The translations under genes were made by a program, and so were the position numbers. From positions 46,372 through 110,371 of the forward strand of contig LSRX01000130.1 in NCBI GenBank assembly GCA_001939145.1: a stretch of 64,000 nucleotides of DNA, in the 5' to 3' direction. The notes under the pieces are model-generated. The model saw nothing but the letters and a program-made list of their open reading frames with translations. It did not search any database and was not told the origin of the DNA. The DNA comes from Symbiodinium microadriaticum. Its lineage: Eukaryota > Sar > Dinophyceae > Suessiales > Symbiodiniaceae. Each line of letters starts with the position of its first letter. The first letter of the stretch is position 1. This document shows positions 54,119-64,000 of the stretch, piece after piece.

Positions 54119-54540
54119 CTCAGTCCATCACATGTTTTGCTTCGGATTCGAGGGTAACGAAGCAAGGACCCCTGCCGGACCCTAAACCATAGCACCTTGT
54201 CTGTGACCTTGGCTTCTTAGGGTCCTAGCCATAGAGTGATTGTCCACCGATAGGATGCTACTTCTTCGTTTTAATTGAATAAATGCTTTAACTTTGACCC
54301 GAAGCCTGAACCGGTGTAGCCGCGGTCTAACATTCGAAGATACCTTGTATGAACCGTTGCAAGTAGCCTAAAAACTACATCACCAGCGACTCACTCTTGC
54401 CAACTCCCCGGGAGATTCTGGGGAGTGCACATTAGCGATTACACTTCAATGGGGTGTTTAGCACGGATGCAGAATGCACACTTCATCACAACTCTAATAA
54501 TCTCCAACAGCTATAGGAAGAATAGAAACTACTCACTGAC

Positions 54541-54617
54541 GGGCTTCCGGGTTGCTACGAAGTCGACGGCCATTAGCCCCGGCTCGTCAACTCGTACAAA
54601 ATACCAGGCGATGAACT
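54541..54617 (-). CDS. Unassigned exon-like stretch
   Basis: This 77-bp minus-strand stretch follows an AG and ends at a GTCAGT donor. It reads FIAWYFVRVDEPGLMAVDFV then ATRKP. Composition and boundaries look like a real exon, and it lies on the same strand about 420 bp upstream of the phosphodiesterase-like exons. I do not recognise it as part of a phosphodiesterase. It may belong to the same gene or to an upstream one. Confidence 0.3.
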
Positions 54618-55596
54618 CTTAAAATATTGGAGCTATAGGAGGATAACTGTGATGGCAATGGTCGCACATGAAGATGACAGCGATGGTGGTGATAACCTAG
54701 ATGATCGCCCGAGCTGGAAAGGATCGAATCCAGGAATCTTCCGCCGATGCGATGGTTTAGGAGTCTAGGGAACCAAGACTAGGCCGCAAAAACTAGACTT
54801 CGTCTCCCCGGCTGTCGAGAGAGACCTGGAGAGGAGAAAGATAACAACGGAACGGCCGTGGTAGGAACAAGGACACAAGGATAAGTCCAGTGAAACAGGT
54901 AGAAGTTCCTAGAACCTAAACCCTGCGTACACAAGGCCAGCTAGAGATGGAAACCACAATTGCGACCAGGATGCCGAAAGCCTGGATGAGGCCCAAATGC
55001 CGAATCACGGAGAGACTCATGACATAGAGTGGCCTGCCCCTGGCAATTTTGGGTTTAGGGCTTGGGGTTTAGGGGTTTAGGGTTTAGCACACGGAGCATC
55101 AAACCGAACACACCTACATCTATCACCAGCTCAGGTGACCCCTCCGACTAAACCCCGAATCCGAACCGCGTGACCTCTTCTACTATTGTCCACGCCTCGG
55201 CAATATGTGCAGTGTACGGAATAGCAACACTCCTCTGAACGTGTTGGGCAGTAAACCCTACGACCCCTCAGCAAGCCGGACTTAGCTCCCGGCTTGCCGG
55301 CAGGCCGACATGCGATGTTCACAATTCCAAAAATACGACACAACCACAAGAACAATCTACATGTTCGAGGGTTGTTGATGCGATTTCCGTATACACGGCC
55401 TTACAGAAGTCGGATAATATGTGGATCTTGGTAAACCATAATCCTAAACCCTAAACCGTGATCATAGCAGTCCACGAGATCTTGGCGCTGCGCCTTGTGA
55501 GCTCGGAGAGCGTCAGGGTGTCTGCACTCCAGCTCTCCTGGGATTTGAAGTAACCGAGGAGACCAAAAAAGTGCAAACTTTCGTTTCATGATGGCC

Positions 55597-55685
55597 TCTT
55601 CAAGGAACAGGTCCCCCAAAAAAAGTAGCTTCAAGGAACAGGTCCCACAAAAAGTAGCTTCACGGAACGGATCCCCCCAAAAAAG
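55597..55685. repeat. ~30-bp tandem repeat, three copies
   Basis: GCTTCAAGGAACAGGTCCCA plus CAAAAAGTA-type units recur at about 55597, 55628 and 55658, with small differences (GGAACGGATCC in the last). Confidence 0.85.
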
Positions 55686-55977
55686 AGTTGCAAAGTGTGG
55701 TGCTCCAAAGCCGAGTCTCCATTGCCGCATCTAACACTGGCTGCAACAGCAGCATCTTCTCCTTCCAGCTCAGGGTGTAGGCTAGCTTAATAGAGCCAAA
55801 CCCTAAACCCTAAACCCTAGGGTTTCGGGCGTAGGCTTACTAGACTGTGGCCCTGAACCCCAAGCATTCGATTTCAGGGCTTGTTTGCTGTGACATGTAG
55901 GCTTTCTGACAACCTATAAGCCCTGTGTTTATGAGGGCGTAGGCTGGTTTAGGAGTTTAGGCTTGGGTTTAGTAGAC

Positions 55978-56290
55978 CCTCTAAACCCTCAACCCTAAAA
56001 CCCTAAAAACCCTAGCCCTAGAAGCACTAAAAACCTAATCCCTGAAAACCACCAAAAACTCGAAACAACCCAAACCCTAAAAACTAAAAACCCGAAACCC
56101 CAAAAGCCCTGAAAACCCTATAAACCCTAAAACACCCTAAACCCGAAAAAACCAAACCCTAAAACCCTAAACCCTAAAAACCCTAAACCCTGAAAGCCCG
56201 AAACCCAAAAAGCCCTTTACACCCTAAACCCTAAAAGCCCTAAAAGCCAGAAAAAACCCTAAAAGACTTAAGCCCTAAAAACCCTAAATT
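55978..56290. repeat. Degenerate telomere-like array, CCCTAAA orientation
   Basis: About 310 bp of CCCTAAA, CCCTAAAA, CCCGAAA and CCCTAGAA units. It is more diverged than the 28.4 kb array and has no facing partner, although TTTAGGG follows at the very end. Confidence 0.85.
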
Positions 56291-58499
56291 TAGGGCCGTT
56301 GGGCCGCTGCTTCAGAGCGAAGCCAGGCTCTTAGCCGTAATCGATCTAAGCATTGCCGGTGTGAGGATGCCGGGTTCAATGGGGATTTTGTAGGACATCA
56401 CGGGATTCATATGAGCTTCTAGGTTATTGTGTAATGTCAGAGATCGATGCCGAAGAACGCGTGTCTGAGCCTTCGGCACCTCCGATTTTCAGAAGCTACC
56501 GGACTCTACTACAAACTTTAGATACCTTTGATTTTGGGAATTTAGGGTCTGCCTGTAGTCTCCAGATATATTCCTTGCTTTGGTGAAAGAATATGATGTG
56601 AAAAAGGTGTTAAGCCAACAAGACACACCGCGACGATTATAGGGTAGGGTGTAGGAAACCCAGAGACAGAGACCCATAAATGTCAGGACCTTTGCCCGTT
56701 CCACCCCGCTCCTCCAACTCCTCAGTCGGATCCTCTGCAGACGATCTAAGGCTTGGTGCTCTTTCGCAGTGTGATGTCGGGAGAGGGGTTAGTTTAAGGC
56801 TTACGTAGGGTTTATATAGGTGGGGTTTAGGGATTTACAGTGTGGGGAGTAGGTATATAGCGGGCTTAAAGATTCGGAAAGAAGGAGCTTCACTACCCTC
56901 TAGCCCTGCCCTAACCCCACACACATTCTTTGCATCCTTGTCTTGACCGCACCAAACGCTACAGCCCAAACCCAAATCCTAAACGCCACAAAGAAAAGAA
57001 CCTGCAGCCAGAGTCGTAGACCACCTAAGGACGAACCTGTCAAACGGAATGAACTCCTCAGCAAATCTTGCCTTGTAACAAGAACCGTACTAGTATGAAA
57101 ATTATTATTCTTATCTCTATTATGATTAACAGATTCACTCTTTTGTTTTTATAGGGCCTAAGCTCACGAGCCACATATCACCGCAAAGCTAAGATACAGC
57201 CCCAAAGTCCAAGTCCAATGCTGCTGCCACGCTGCCACGTGCACGGCTTCTACAGCCATTTGCTTCATGGACGATTGCGCAGACAGAGGCTCCTCCAAGG
57301 AAGACTCTCCATCGGGCCATGCGAAAATACGAAGAGGCATGTAAGAGAGACAACTCCCTTCCTTGGGGTCCTGAGCATACGTAAAAATCCTAGAATCCTA
57401 GAGCCTGCAGTCCTTTAGGGGGGTGTCTTTTTTTTTTGAACACCCCCATCAAGGCCTACTGAACCGGGGGTTGTCGCAAGAAGGATCCTACCCAGTTTTC
57501 TTGAAAACATGGCACGGGTTTCGAATGTGGGTTTATTAAAGCGCAGAAAGAAGAGTGCCTTTTCTGAACAAAATTTCGATCAGGGATCCTTGCCAATTCA
57601 ACCTCCTACGGACATGATGTGCACAGTATTTTCCTGGGGACCCTATGAGCTAAAGAAGGAACATGTCAAACTTGTAGGGTTGTAACCTTTAGCCTTTGGT
57701 TCGCCAACCAGTGGGCTAGCGCGGTGTGGGTTCTCGTGTTGGAGCCAATGCCCTGCGCATGCCAGGCGTCCCATATAGTGGCTCCAGGGATCCCGCTGTA
57801 GTGTGATAACCCAAGTTGCAATGCACTACTATGGCACTGTCGCATTTGCTGAAATGTACCTTGCATATTTTGTGGTTCGTCTTTTAGAGTGGAATCCGTT
57901 GGAATGCGTGCGCCTGTGACACGTCTCGCGTCCTCGTCGTGGCTTCACTATCCCGCTACCTTGCGGCTCAGGTCCCACCGCTCTAATCGTCCTGGAAAAG
58001 GGTTTGTTGCATTTCCCAAGTCGCTGTAGTGCAGTGAGCATTCTGTAAGTTTATGTGCGCCTCGTCTCCCAGCCATGCTCCCACGAATGTCCTACCCGAG
58101 TAGAATAAGTGGAACCCTACCCTACCTGCATGCAGTTCATTAGAGTTCTTTTTGCATAATGTTAGTATTATCCGAAAGGATCCGGCTCCTCAATATAGCT
58201 ACAATATACGCCAAAGGCCCTAATTTCTAATTATTATCTGTAGGTAAACCCTGCTAGGCAGTGGGCATTTGAGCATTAGGGCTTGGACAGCTGGGTGCCC
58301 GCCCCAAAACCACGGGTTTCGGTACACCGCAGGGTCTAGGGCTTAGGGGGTTTGGGGCTCAGAAGCCCTATAAACCCTATAAGCCCCCCAAGCCATCAAG
58401 CCACAGGCCCACAACTCCTCCAAAACCGGAACTCGGCGTAAGCCGGGCGCTTATGGGCTTTAAATATTGGGACCCTTTAACAAGGGTTTCGGGTTTAGT

Positions 58500-58612
58500 G
58501 AATCTACCCCCCCGCCCCCCCCCGCCCCTTAAAAGCCCTGTCGGGACTTATTTGGGACCCTTTTCGGTTTAGGGTTTGGTGTATCTACTCCCCCTTTAAA
58601 GCCCTGTCGGGG
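58500..58612. repeat. Duplicated segment with CCCTGTCGGG
   Basis: AAAGCCCTGTCGGGACTTAT at 58.53 kb and AAAGCCCTGTCGGGGTCAGG at 58.60 kb are each preceded by GGGTTT...GTGAATCTACCCCC or TGTATCTACTCCCC. This is an imperfect tandem duplication of about 65-80 bp with poly-C. Confidence 0.6.
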
Positions 58613-58703
58613 TCAGGACCTCTGAAGAGGTCCCTTCTTGTTGCGTCGGACCTCAGCAGGCAATAGCATCAAGGGGTTTCTATTCGACTCCAGAGATGAA
58701 GGA

Positions 58704-58854
58704 AAGCCCTCATACCCATAGGGGCCCCTAAGTAGTTCCTTTTTGTGGTTTAGATTTAGAATCCTATAAGGCAATCCCATCCTTTTGCGGTTTAGATTTA
58801 GAATCCTAGAAGGTAATCCCAAATTAGGAACTACTTAGGGGCCTATGGGTAGTG
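58704..58854. mobile_element. MITE-like palindrome with duplicated interior
   Basis: The left arm ACCCATAGGGGCCCCTAAGT plus AGTTCC is inverted at the right end as GGAACTACTTAGGGGCCTAT plus GGGT. Inside, GGTTTAGATTTAGAATCCTA followed by AAGG-C/T-AATCCCA occurs twice in direct orientation. It has no coding capacity. Imperfect copies of the GCCCTGTCGGG and TTTAGGG contexts lie just upstream. Confidence 0.75.
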
Positions 58855-59208
58855 TAAGACGAGGCGCTGGTTGGCACTGGCATCTCTTCAGAAACGCCAC
58901 TGGTGATAATGGCCGTACCGGCCTGCCAGGAGGGGTGGAGCTGTTGGGGAAAGATCTTCCATGAAAGTGTAACATGCCTAGTGAGGACTTGCCATACCAT
59001 CTTTGAAAATTCATGAAACTTCGAGAAACGGCACCGACTTGATACCGAAGTTGGGAAATTGCCTTTGCTGCTACCACTCTGATGTCTGCAGTGTCTTCAG
59101 ACGCTCCCGCCTGCGAAGCGAAGACCTCGAAGAAAAGCTGGTCATCCTGTGTGAAAGCAAGGCGTGGGGCAGCACGCGCAGCTTCTCCTGGCTGTGGGCT
59201 TCACAGGG

Positions 59209-59305
59209 AGCCCCCCTTAATTAAGGAATATACCTTAAATTATAGGGGCCTCAATATTATGATTTAAAGTATATTCCTTAATTAAGGGGTATTGGGCTCT
59301 CTGGG
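59209..59305. mobile_element. MITE-like element, CCCAGAGAGCC family, copy 2, possible 9-bp target duplication
   Basis: The left arm AGCCCCCCTTAATTAAGGAA and the right arm CCTTAATTAAGGGGTATTGG plus GCTCTCTGGG enclose the shared TAGGGGCCTCAATATTATG core. TTCACAGGG lies directly on both sides (59200-59208 and 59306-59314), consistent with a 9-bp target-site duplication. The left terminus has decayed or been shortened relative to the 32.7 kb copy, so this reading is provisional. Confidence 0.7.
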
Positions 59306-61805
59306 TTCACAGGGCTTCCCATGTGTTGAGGACTGACAAAGCACCAGTCCTTCGCGGGAGAGGACGCCACCAGCGGTCTTGTTGATCAGCTGGGCCACCC
59401 CGATTATGCCGGCCTTAAAAGCCTCGGCCCCGCACCCCACCCCCACCCCCACATCCCACACCCAGTTAAATTTAAATCCTATTCACAATGCAAAAAAAGC
59501 AACTTCACTGCTCTCTGGCTCCTGACTTGGGCATCCTCCCCTGGACTATTCCCTCTCAAGTCTTCGGTCAAAGAGCCTACAGTCGCTCTTCAGTCATATT
59601 GCATCTACGATGCTTGCCGACAGGGGAGATGTGCAAGCATTCCGAAACTAGCGGTCTCCAGGCACCGACAATTATATTACAAAGCCAGTATTCTACCATG
59701 TACTTCAGTCTCCTTTAGTCCCCTTGTAGTGGCGCCGTTGTGGGAGAAAAGAACCACGATCAGCGGACCAAGGAGCGCGTATTGGGACGCAAAGAATATT
59801 TCGCGTCTGGAAACCTGCGCGCAGGTGGCAAAACAACAACAGCTGGTGGATGCGGCCATGTTCCAGACAGGGGGGTGTTAGGCTTCATTAAAGTGTTCGG
59901 GGGTCATGCAAACTTTTTTCTAGGGTTGAGGGAGCAGGACTGGGATTTGCATTCGGACCAGAGTCCTACTGAACAACCAACCTCTATGGTCCTTTTTATA
60001 GGGGTGCCTGGGGACCTAACAAGGGACCCTAGTTTAGAGAACCACCCATGTGCCTGCACAGTTGCCTACATCTCTTCTGGCCGGCGGAAAAGACCCAACT
60101 CCACCAAGCCACGAGGCTTACTTCGACTCTCTACCGGCAAACAGCATACCATAATCTATAGGGAGAAGGGTTTAGGGTTGTGGGGAGTAGGGTGTGGGCT
60201 TTTAGGGTTTAGGGATTATGGGGAGTAGGTTGTAAGCTTGCGGCTGGAGCTTCCCGACTTTGCTTCAACCACCTGTAGCCTCTTCGAACCCTTGAATACA
60301 AGCACTGCAAGCCAGGAACTACCCTTGGCAGCCCCGAGGCGTGTGAGTGAAATGAGACATCCGGAGGTCCATTTGCTAGGCTTCCCAGGCGTCCCCCCAG
60401 CGGTTTAGAGTTTAGGAATCCTGAACCTTAGACCCATATAAAACCTACACCGGGTTTAGGGTTTGAAGTCAACTTCTCCCCAGGTCTCGCGCCAGTCTTT
60501 CGATCGATCTCCGTGTTGAACCTGGCGTCAGCATAGGCATCCATGATGATGAGCGGCTCGCCTGCAGATAGCCGAGGGCTCTCTAGCAGGTCCCTAGATG
60601 CTTCGCAGACCTTGGCAGGTTCAGGGTTTCGTGTTTAGCGTGCCTATACTTTCGGAGCTCGAAATCCCAAAACAAACCCAAAAACACAAGCAAAACGATC
60701 ACGAACCTTTCTCAATGCTGTGCTCTTTAACCTGGCGAAGGCATGAAAGAAACGGCAAATTTCTCAAACTCCAAACCAAAACCTCACCCTTACAGCAGGA
60801 TTTCGGGCTCCGGGGGAGAATGGGAAAGGACAAATAGGATACGACTCCTGAAGACTCGAACGCATGGGACGACGACGAATGAAGGAGGCGAAGCCACCCA
60901 GTGCATAAGGTAGGATGTATCGTAGCACATGGAAGGCAGCCTGTAATCTGTGCTGAGAGGATGCGAAGAGTGACCAATGGCAATCATCCCCAGCAGTAAG
61001 CCTCCCGCCTGAGCAAGCCACACTACCGGCCACTCCAGAGTTGAAAGGAATGCGGATCTCTTTTCCAGTGGAATTCACCTGGCTCGGACCAGTGATGCGA
61101 CATCAACAGTACATACTTGTCCATATACTACCCCAGCTATAGTACCCTTACAGTGGCGCGGTCGTCTGTGGCATCTGAAGATCGAGAAAGGTCTTTATTG
61201 ATTTAGGTTGCAGGGTCAGGCTGCCAGCTCGTTGTAGAGGTTTGGTTGTTGTGGTGTAAAGCATCGGGTTTTATGACTTGGATGCCTCTGGTCAGCAACA
61301 AGACTGCTTCCGACAACCTTGTTGCAGGAGTGACAGTGCGTGCCCATTTTGAACACCTGGGAACCACTACCGCCGTAAGTCCAGCTGAGCCATGCCGGAA
61401 ATGTTCTGCCACTGCACGGTCGGATAGCATCCGGCGCAGAAGGCTTACTTGGAAGCTTCGGTTTGGCTTGGAGTTTGAGGCTTCGGGTTTTGCCACCCCA
61501 ACCCCAAATCTGCAGCCGCGCCCTTAAGCCCAGATATCTCTGAAAGCTTTCAACTCCTGTTTCCTGTGCTGGCGACCTGCTTAGATTCGATGTCGTCCCG
61601 GGACCAAGCATTCACGGGAATGCTCGCACAGGATTTTTTGTAGTGCTCTTGGTTCTCAATTTCTTAACTACTATTTCCCGGCCGGGTCCGAACTCGTTCT
61701 CCGAAATTGGTTCCTCGATTGCGGCACGTTCGTGGTGGCACGCCCGTGGCACTCTGGAGATTCAATCTCGCCGTGGCTGAAACCAACACAAGGACCAAGA
61801 ACCTA

Positions 61806-61889
61806 CCTTTGGATAGTAGGGAATGGAAGAATGGTAGTAATGGTGCTTATAATGGTTCCCATTCCTCCATTCCCTACTAACCAAAGGTA
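61806..61889. mobile_element. MITE-like palindrome, TAGTAGGGAATGG family
   Basis: CCTTTGGATAGTAGGGAATG plus GAAGAATGG is inverted as CCATTCCTCCATTCCCTACT plus AACCAAAGG around AATGGTGCTTATAATGG. A single arm of the same type (CCATTCCCTACTAAGAACCA) is present at 31.89-31.92 kb. Confidence 0.7.
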
Positions 61890-62754
61890 AGAGAATTGAC
61901 GCATAACTCGTCTCCTGCTCGCGACAAAGAAAGAATCCTGGGGCCCGTTGAGTGAAGTCGCAGAGATTCTGTGCGGGTGATCTTGCGAGGAGAGAGAGCT
62001 TACGCGCACATACATGCCTATCTACTTATTGCGGATGTATGTGTATGTAGATATATACGTACATACATACACATTCATTCATGTATCCGTGTGGAACCGT
62101 CATACCGGGCGGGCAAAGTGCCGACAAGCATCCGTCGAGTACAGCTCCGCATGCTGCCTGTCAACAAGAAAGACCTCGTCGTTTAGGGTTTAGGGCTGTT
62201 GGGGTTTATGGTTTTTATGTAGGGTTTTAAGACTTTAGAGGTTAACGGTCTAGGGCTTTAGGGCTTTAGGGGTTTAGGGTTTAGGGGGTTTAGGGGGTTT
62301 AGGGCTTGTGGTCTGCACAGGGCCTTAGTCTTAGAGTCTTAGTCTGAAGGTCTTAAGGCTTCGAGGGCTTTCAGGCTCGCGGGCCTTCTGGCCTTGCGGG
62401 ACTTCCTCCTTCTCCAAAAGTCAGGATCAATGCCTACTTATGGGGTTTAGAGCCTAGGCTTGGAGACTTCGGATTTTTGGGTAAGTTTGGGGATTTAGGG
62501 TCAGCATAGAATCTGAATGCGCGAGATCCTCGAACAGCTCGCGTTTGAGCTCAATCAACGAGCAAGAAATCTATGCAACGTTCATGCACAAGGACGTCGC
62601 AAAATTCCGACACGGACTTCAAACGGCACACCGTAATCACTCAATGTGATTTATCTGTTAAAAACACCAAAAAAAAACAACATGCTTTAATGTAATGTAA
62701 TACAACATGAAATAACATAATCGACTATAACATTGAATTTTATAATACAATACA

Positions 62755-63092
62755 ATCAATATATATATATATATAAATGTATATGTATACATACATACAT
62801 ACATACATATATACACACTATAATACATTGTGAATAAGATGACATAACATCACAATAAAATTCAATAAAACGATAATATGTAATAAATTACAATGCTATG
62901 TCATATTGATATGAAATATAGCTTAATATATACATATACATATATACATACACATACATACATACATACATACATACATACATACATACATACATACATA
63001 CACAGACATTTACATATGTATACATATACATGTATGTATATATATATATATGTACAAATGTACACACACACATATATATATATATATGAATA
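62755..63092. repeat. TA and ATAC microsatellite cluster in AT-rich DNA
   Basis: TA run at 62.76 kb, ATAC run at 62.79 kb, ATAC run of about 16 units at 62.94-63.00 kb, TA and CA runs to 63.09 kb. The surrounding 62.65-62.95 kb is unusually AT-rich (repeated AATACAATACAA and TAACAT words). Confidence 0.9.
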
Positions 63093-64000
63093 TACATATG
63101 CACACTGTATACCAGGTCGATGCTGTGCACGACTACCAAAGTTGTACCGAGGCTTCTGGCATTCATCGAGACACGAATCGGCACAACACCAGAATCTAGA
63201 AGGATCAGAGGCAGACACGCACAAAGGGTAGCACAACAACACCTCAAACACAAAACCTACGTATACATATGCACGTGTGTGTATATATGCATGTAGAATC
63301 TCGCAACTATTTTTGTATTGAACTACTTGTTGATTACACATTGACAAGGAGACGTACATTCCGTCAACATCTCGTCTAGACCCCGACTAAGCAACGCTTC
63401 TGTGGCGACTTGGAGCGTCCAGGATTTAGGGTTTAGGAGTTAGTGAAAGCAGGACCCCCTGAGAAAATCCATCAACCCTTCACAGACCTCACAAACCAAA
63501 ACCTTAAAAGAATAAACAAAAAATCTCATAAAACCCGAATACCTCGCACAAGAACCTATGCACCCACCGAAAAACCACCCAAAACACCGTAGACCCTGAA
63601 CCCTTTTGCAACTGACGTGCTGCGACTTCGCCAGGGCGAACCCAAAACCCCAAACCCCCAAACCTAAACCCCCAAACCCCCAAAACCCCTAAACCTTGTA
63701 ACGCCCATTACCGGCAGAGCCCAGAGAGGGGAAATGGATGTTGGGAGTACAAAAATGGATGTTGAGAATGGACGTTAAACGAACAGCCATTAACAGTCTG
63801 ATCTGGAAATGGACTGTGAACTGAATGTTGTCACGGTGCTCTTTTCGTTCTGCGCCTGTCGGTGCAAGACTTAGGCTTTGAATTAGGCTCCACCAAACCG
63901 GTTCCGGAAAATCTTTTGGGAGACCAAAACGACAGCCTCCAAGAATTATTTTTCAGTTTTTGAATAAGATATCCATGTATATCATGGTCAGGCTCAACGG

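Larger units (their letters stand above)
891..63440. repeat. Dispersed telomere-type motifs (TTTAGGG / CCCTAAA), window-wide
   Basis: Two to six tandem copies, in either orientation, occur near 1.62, 1.98, 3.38, 4.51, 5.79, 7.51, 8.10, 12.08, 12.16, 15.79, 17.64, 19.66, 20.29, 23.57, 23.72, 23.86, 26.92, 27.11, 27.52, 30.60, 32.58, 34.48, 37.00, 38.21, 39.03, 40.39, 41.85, 44.94, 47.17, 47.88, 53.71, 55.05, 55.45, 55.80, 60.17, 62.18, 62.26 and 63.43 kb. They are rarely inside predicted exons, but several sit in introns of the giant gene. TTTAGGG is the telomere repeat reported for dinoflagellates and plants, so these are interstitial copies. Confidence 0.9.
54620..64000. other. Gene-poor region, no supported gene
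   Basis: Open frames at 55.4-55.7 kb (minus), 59.7-60.2 kb (plus) and 61.2-61.6 kb (both strands) were read and lack motifs or splice partners. Content is telomere-like DNA, palindromic elements at 58.7, 59.2 and 61.8 kb, a short tandem repeat at 55.6 kb and ATAC/TA microsatellites at 62.8-63.1 kb. Confidence 0.5.

Noticed and set aside
54425..54622. Plus-strand frame with a BLUF-like string (NSYRKNRNYSLTGF)
   Set aside because: Only a short superficial likeness to blue-light sensor domains; no further conserved residues, and the minus strand carries a better-bounded exon.
56370..56400. GGGTTCAATGGGG as a tRNA T-arm
   Set aside because: No acceptor stem, D-arm or anticodon arm could be paired around it.
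61203..61611. Overlapping frames on both strands, 93-131 codons
   Set aside because: Neither shows motifs; the overlap in opposite strands and the neighbouring repeats favour chance.
1..64000. Search for the dinoflagellate spliced-leader, tRNA, rRNA, CRISPR or bacterial features
   Set aside because: No match to the spliced-leader core by eye, no tRNA cloverleaf, no rRNA-like sequence, no regular spacer array and no operon structure.

Overview
The window looks like nuclear DNA of a dinoflagellate, probably of the Symbiodiniaceae/Suessiales type. Four things point that way. TTTAGGG/CCCTAAA telomere-type motifs are scattered through nearly every kilobase. Low-complexity and microsatellite DNA is dense. 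The one large gene I can rebuild uses GT, GC and GA splice donors, all with AG acceptors, a mixture characteristic of dinoflagellates. Its protein contains strings that I recognise from memory as a family greatly expanded in predicted proteins of Symbiodinium relatives. No database was searched.

Layout. 1-9.0 kb: no convincing gene; TGGA, TA, GT, CTG and CT microsatellites, telomere-like blocks and one palindromic element. 9.0-11.0 kb: a 2-kb field of TCGTAAATGAAATCGTA-type palindromes in 138-169 bp units. 11.0-28.4 kb: gene-poor, with triplet and ATAC arrays and isolated weak open frames. 28.38-29.17 kb: two facing telomere-like arrays. 29.2-40.8 kb: gene-poor, with several families of small palindromic (MITE-like) elements and a five-copy 62-bp tandem repeat. 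40.9-53.4 kb: one very large split gene on the minus strand (about 34 exons, 53,115 to 41,000, roughly 2,000 codons), bracketed by related short-repeat arrays. 53.7-54.6 kb: minus-strand exons of a class I cyclic-nucleotide phosphodiesterase-like gene plus one unassigned exon-like stretch. 54.6-64 kb: no convincing gene; more telomere-like DNA, palindromic elements and ATAC repeats.

The large gene is the main result. In order it encodes: an N-terminal domain; an acidic, repeat-rich linker; a CxxCxxC zinc-ribbon-like module; a lysine/alanine-rich linker; a domain resembling cytosine-5 DNA methyltransferases (LELFSG, P-x-C, LIEQP); a GTYW/KRYFTPNKKGELK domain; helical segments; a basic tail; and a long C-terminal domain with HGDEGRGK, KGDW, a CHLCC knuckle, HTWHMG and CWSDEDFIG. 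Intron phases agree across most junctions, which supports the model independently of family memory. The related repeat arrays just outside both ends suggest the gene may travel as a mobile unit that carries its own methyltransferase-like domain. That is inference, and the tests are given in the findings.

Limits: splice sites were chosen by eye, so exon ends may be off by a few bases, and a few junctions do not close in phase. Most open frames outside 41-54.6 kb look like chance or low-complexity frames. No tRNA, rRNA or spliced-leader gene was recognised.
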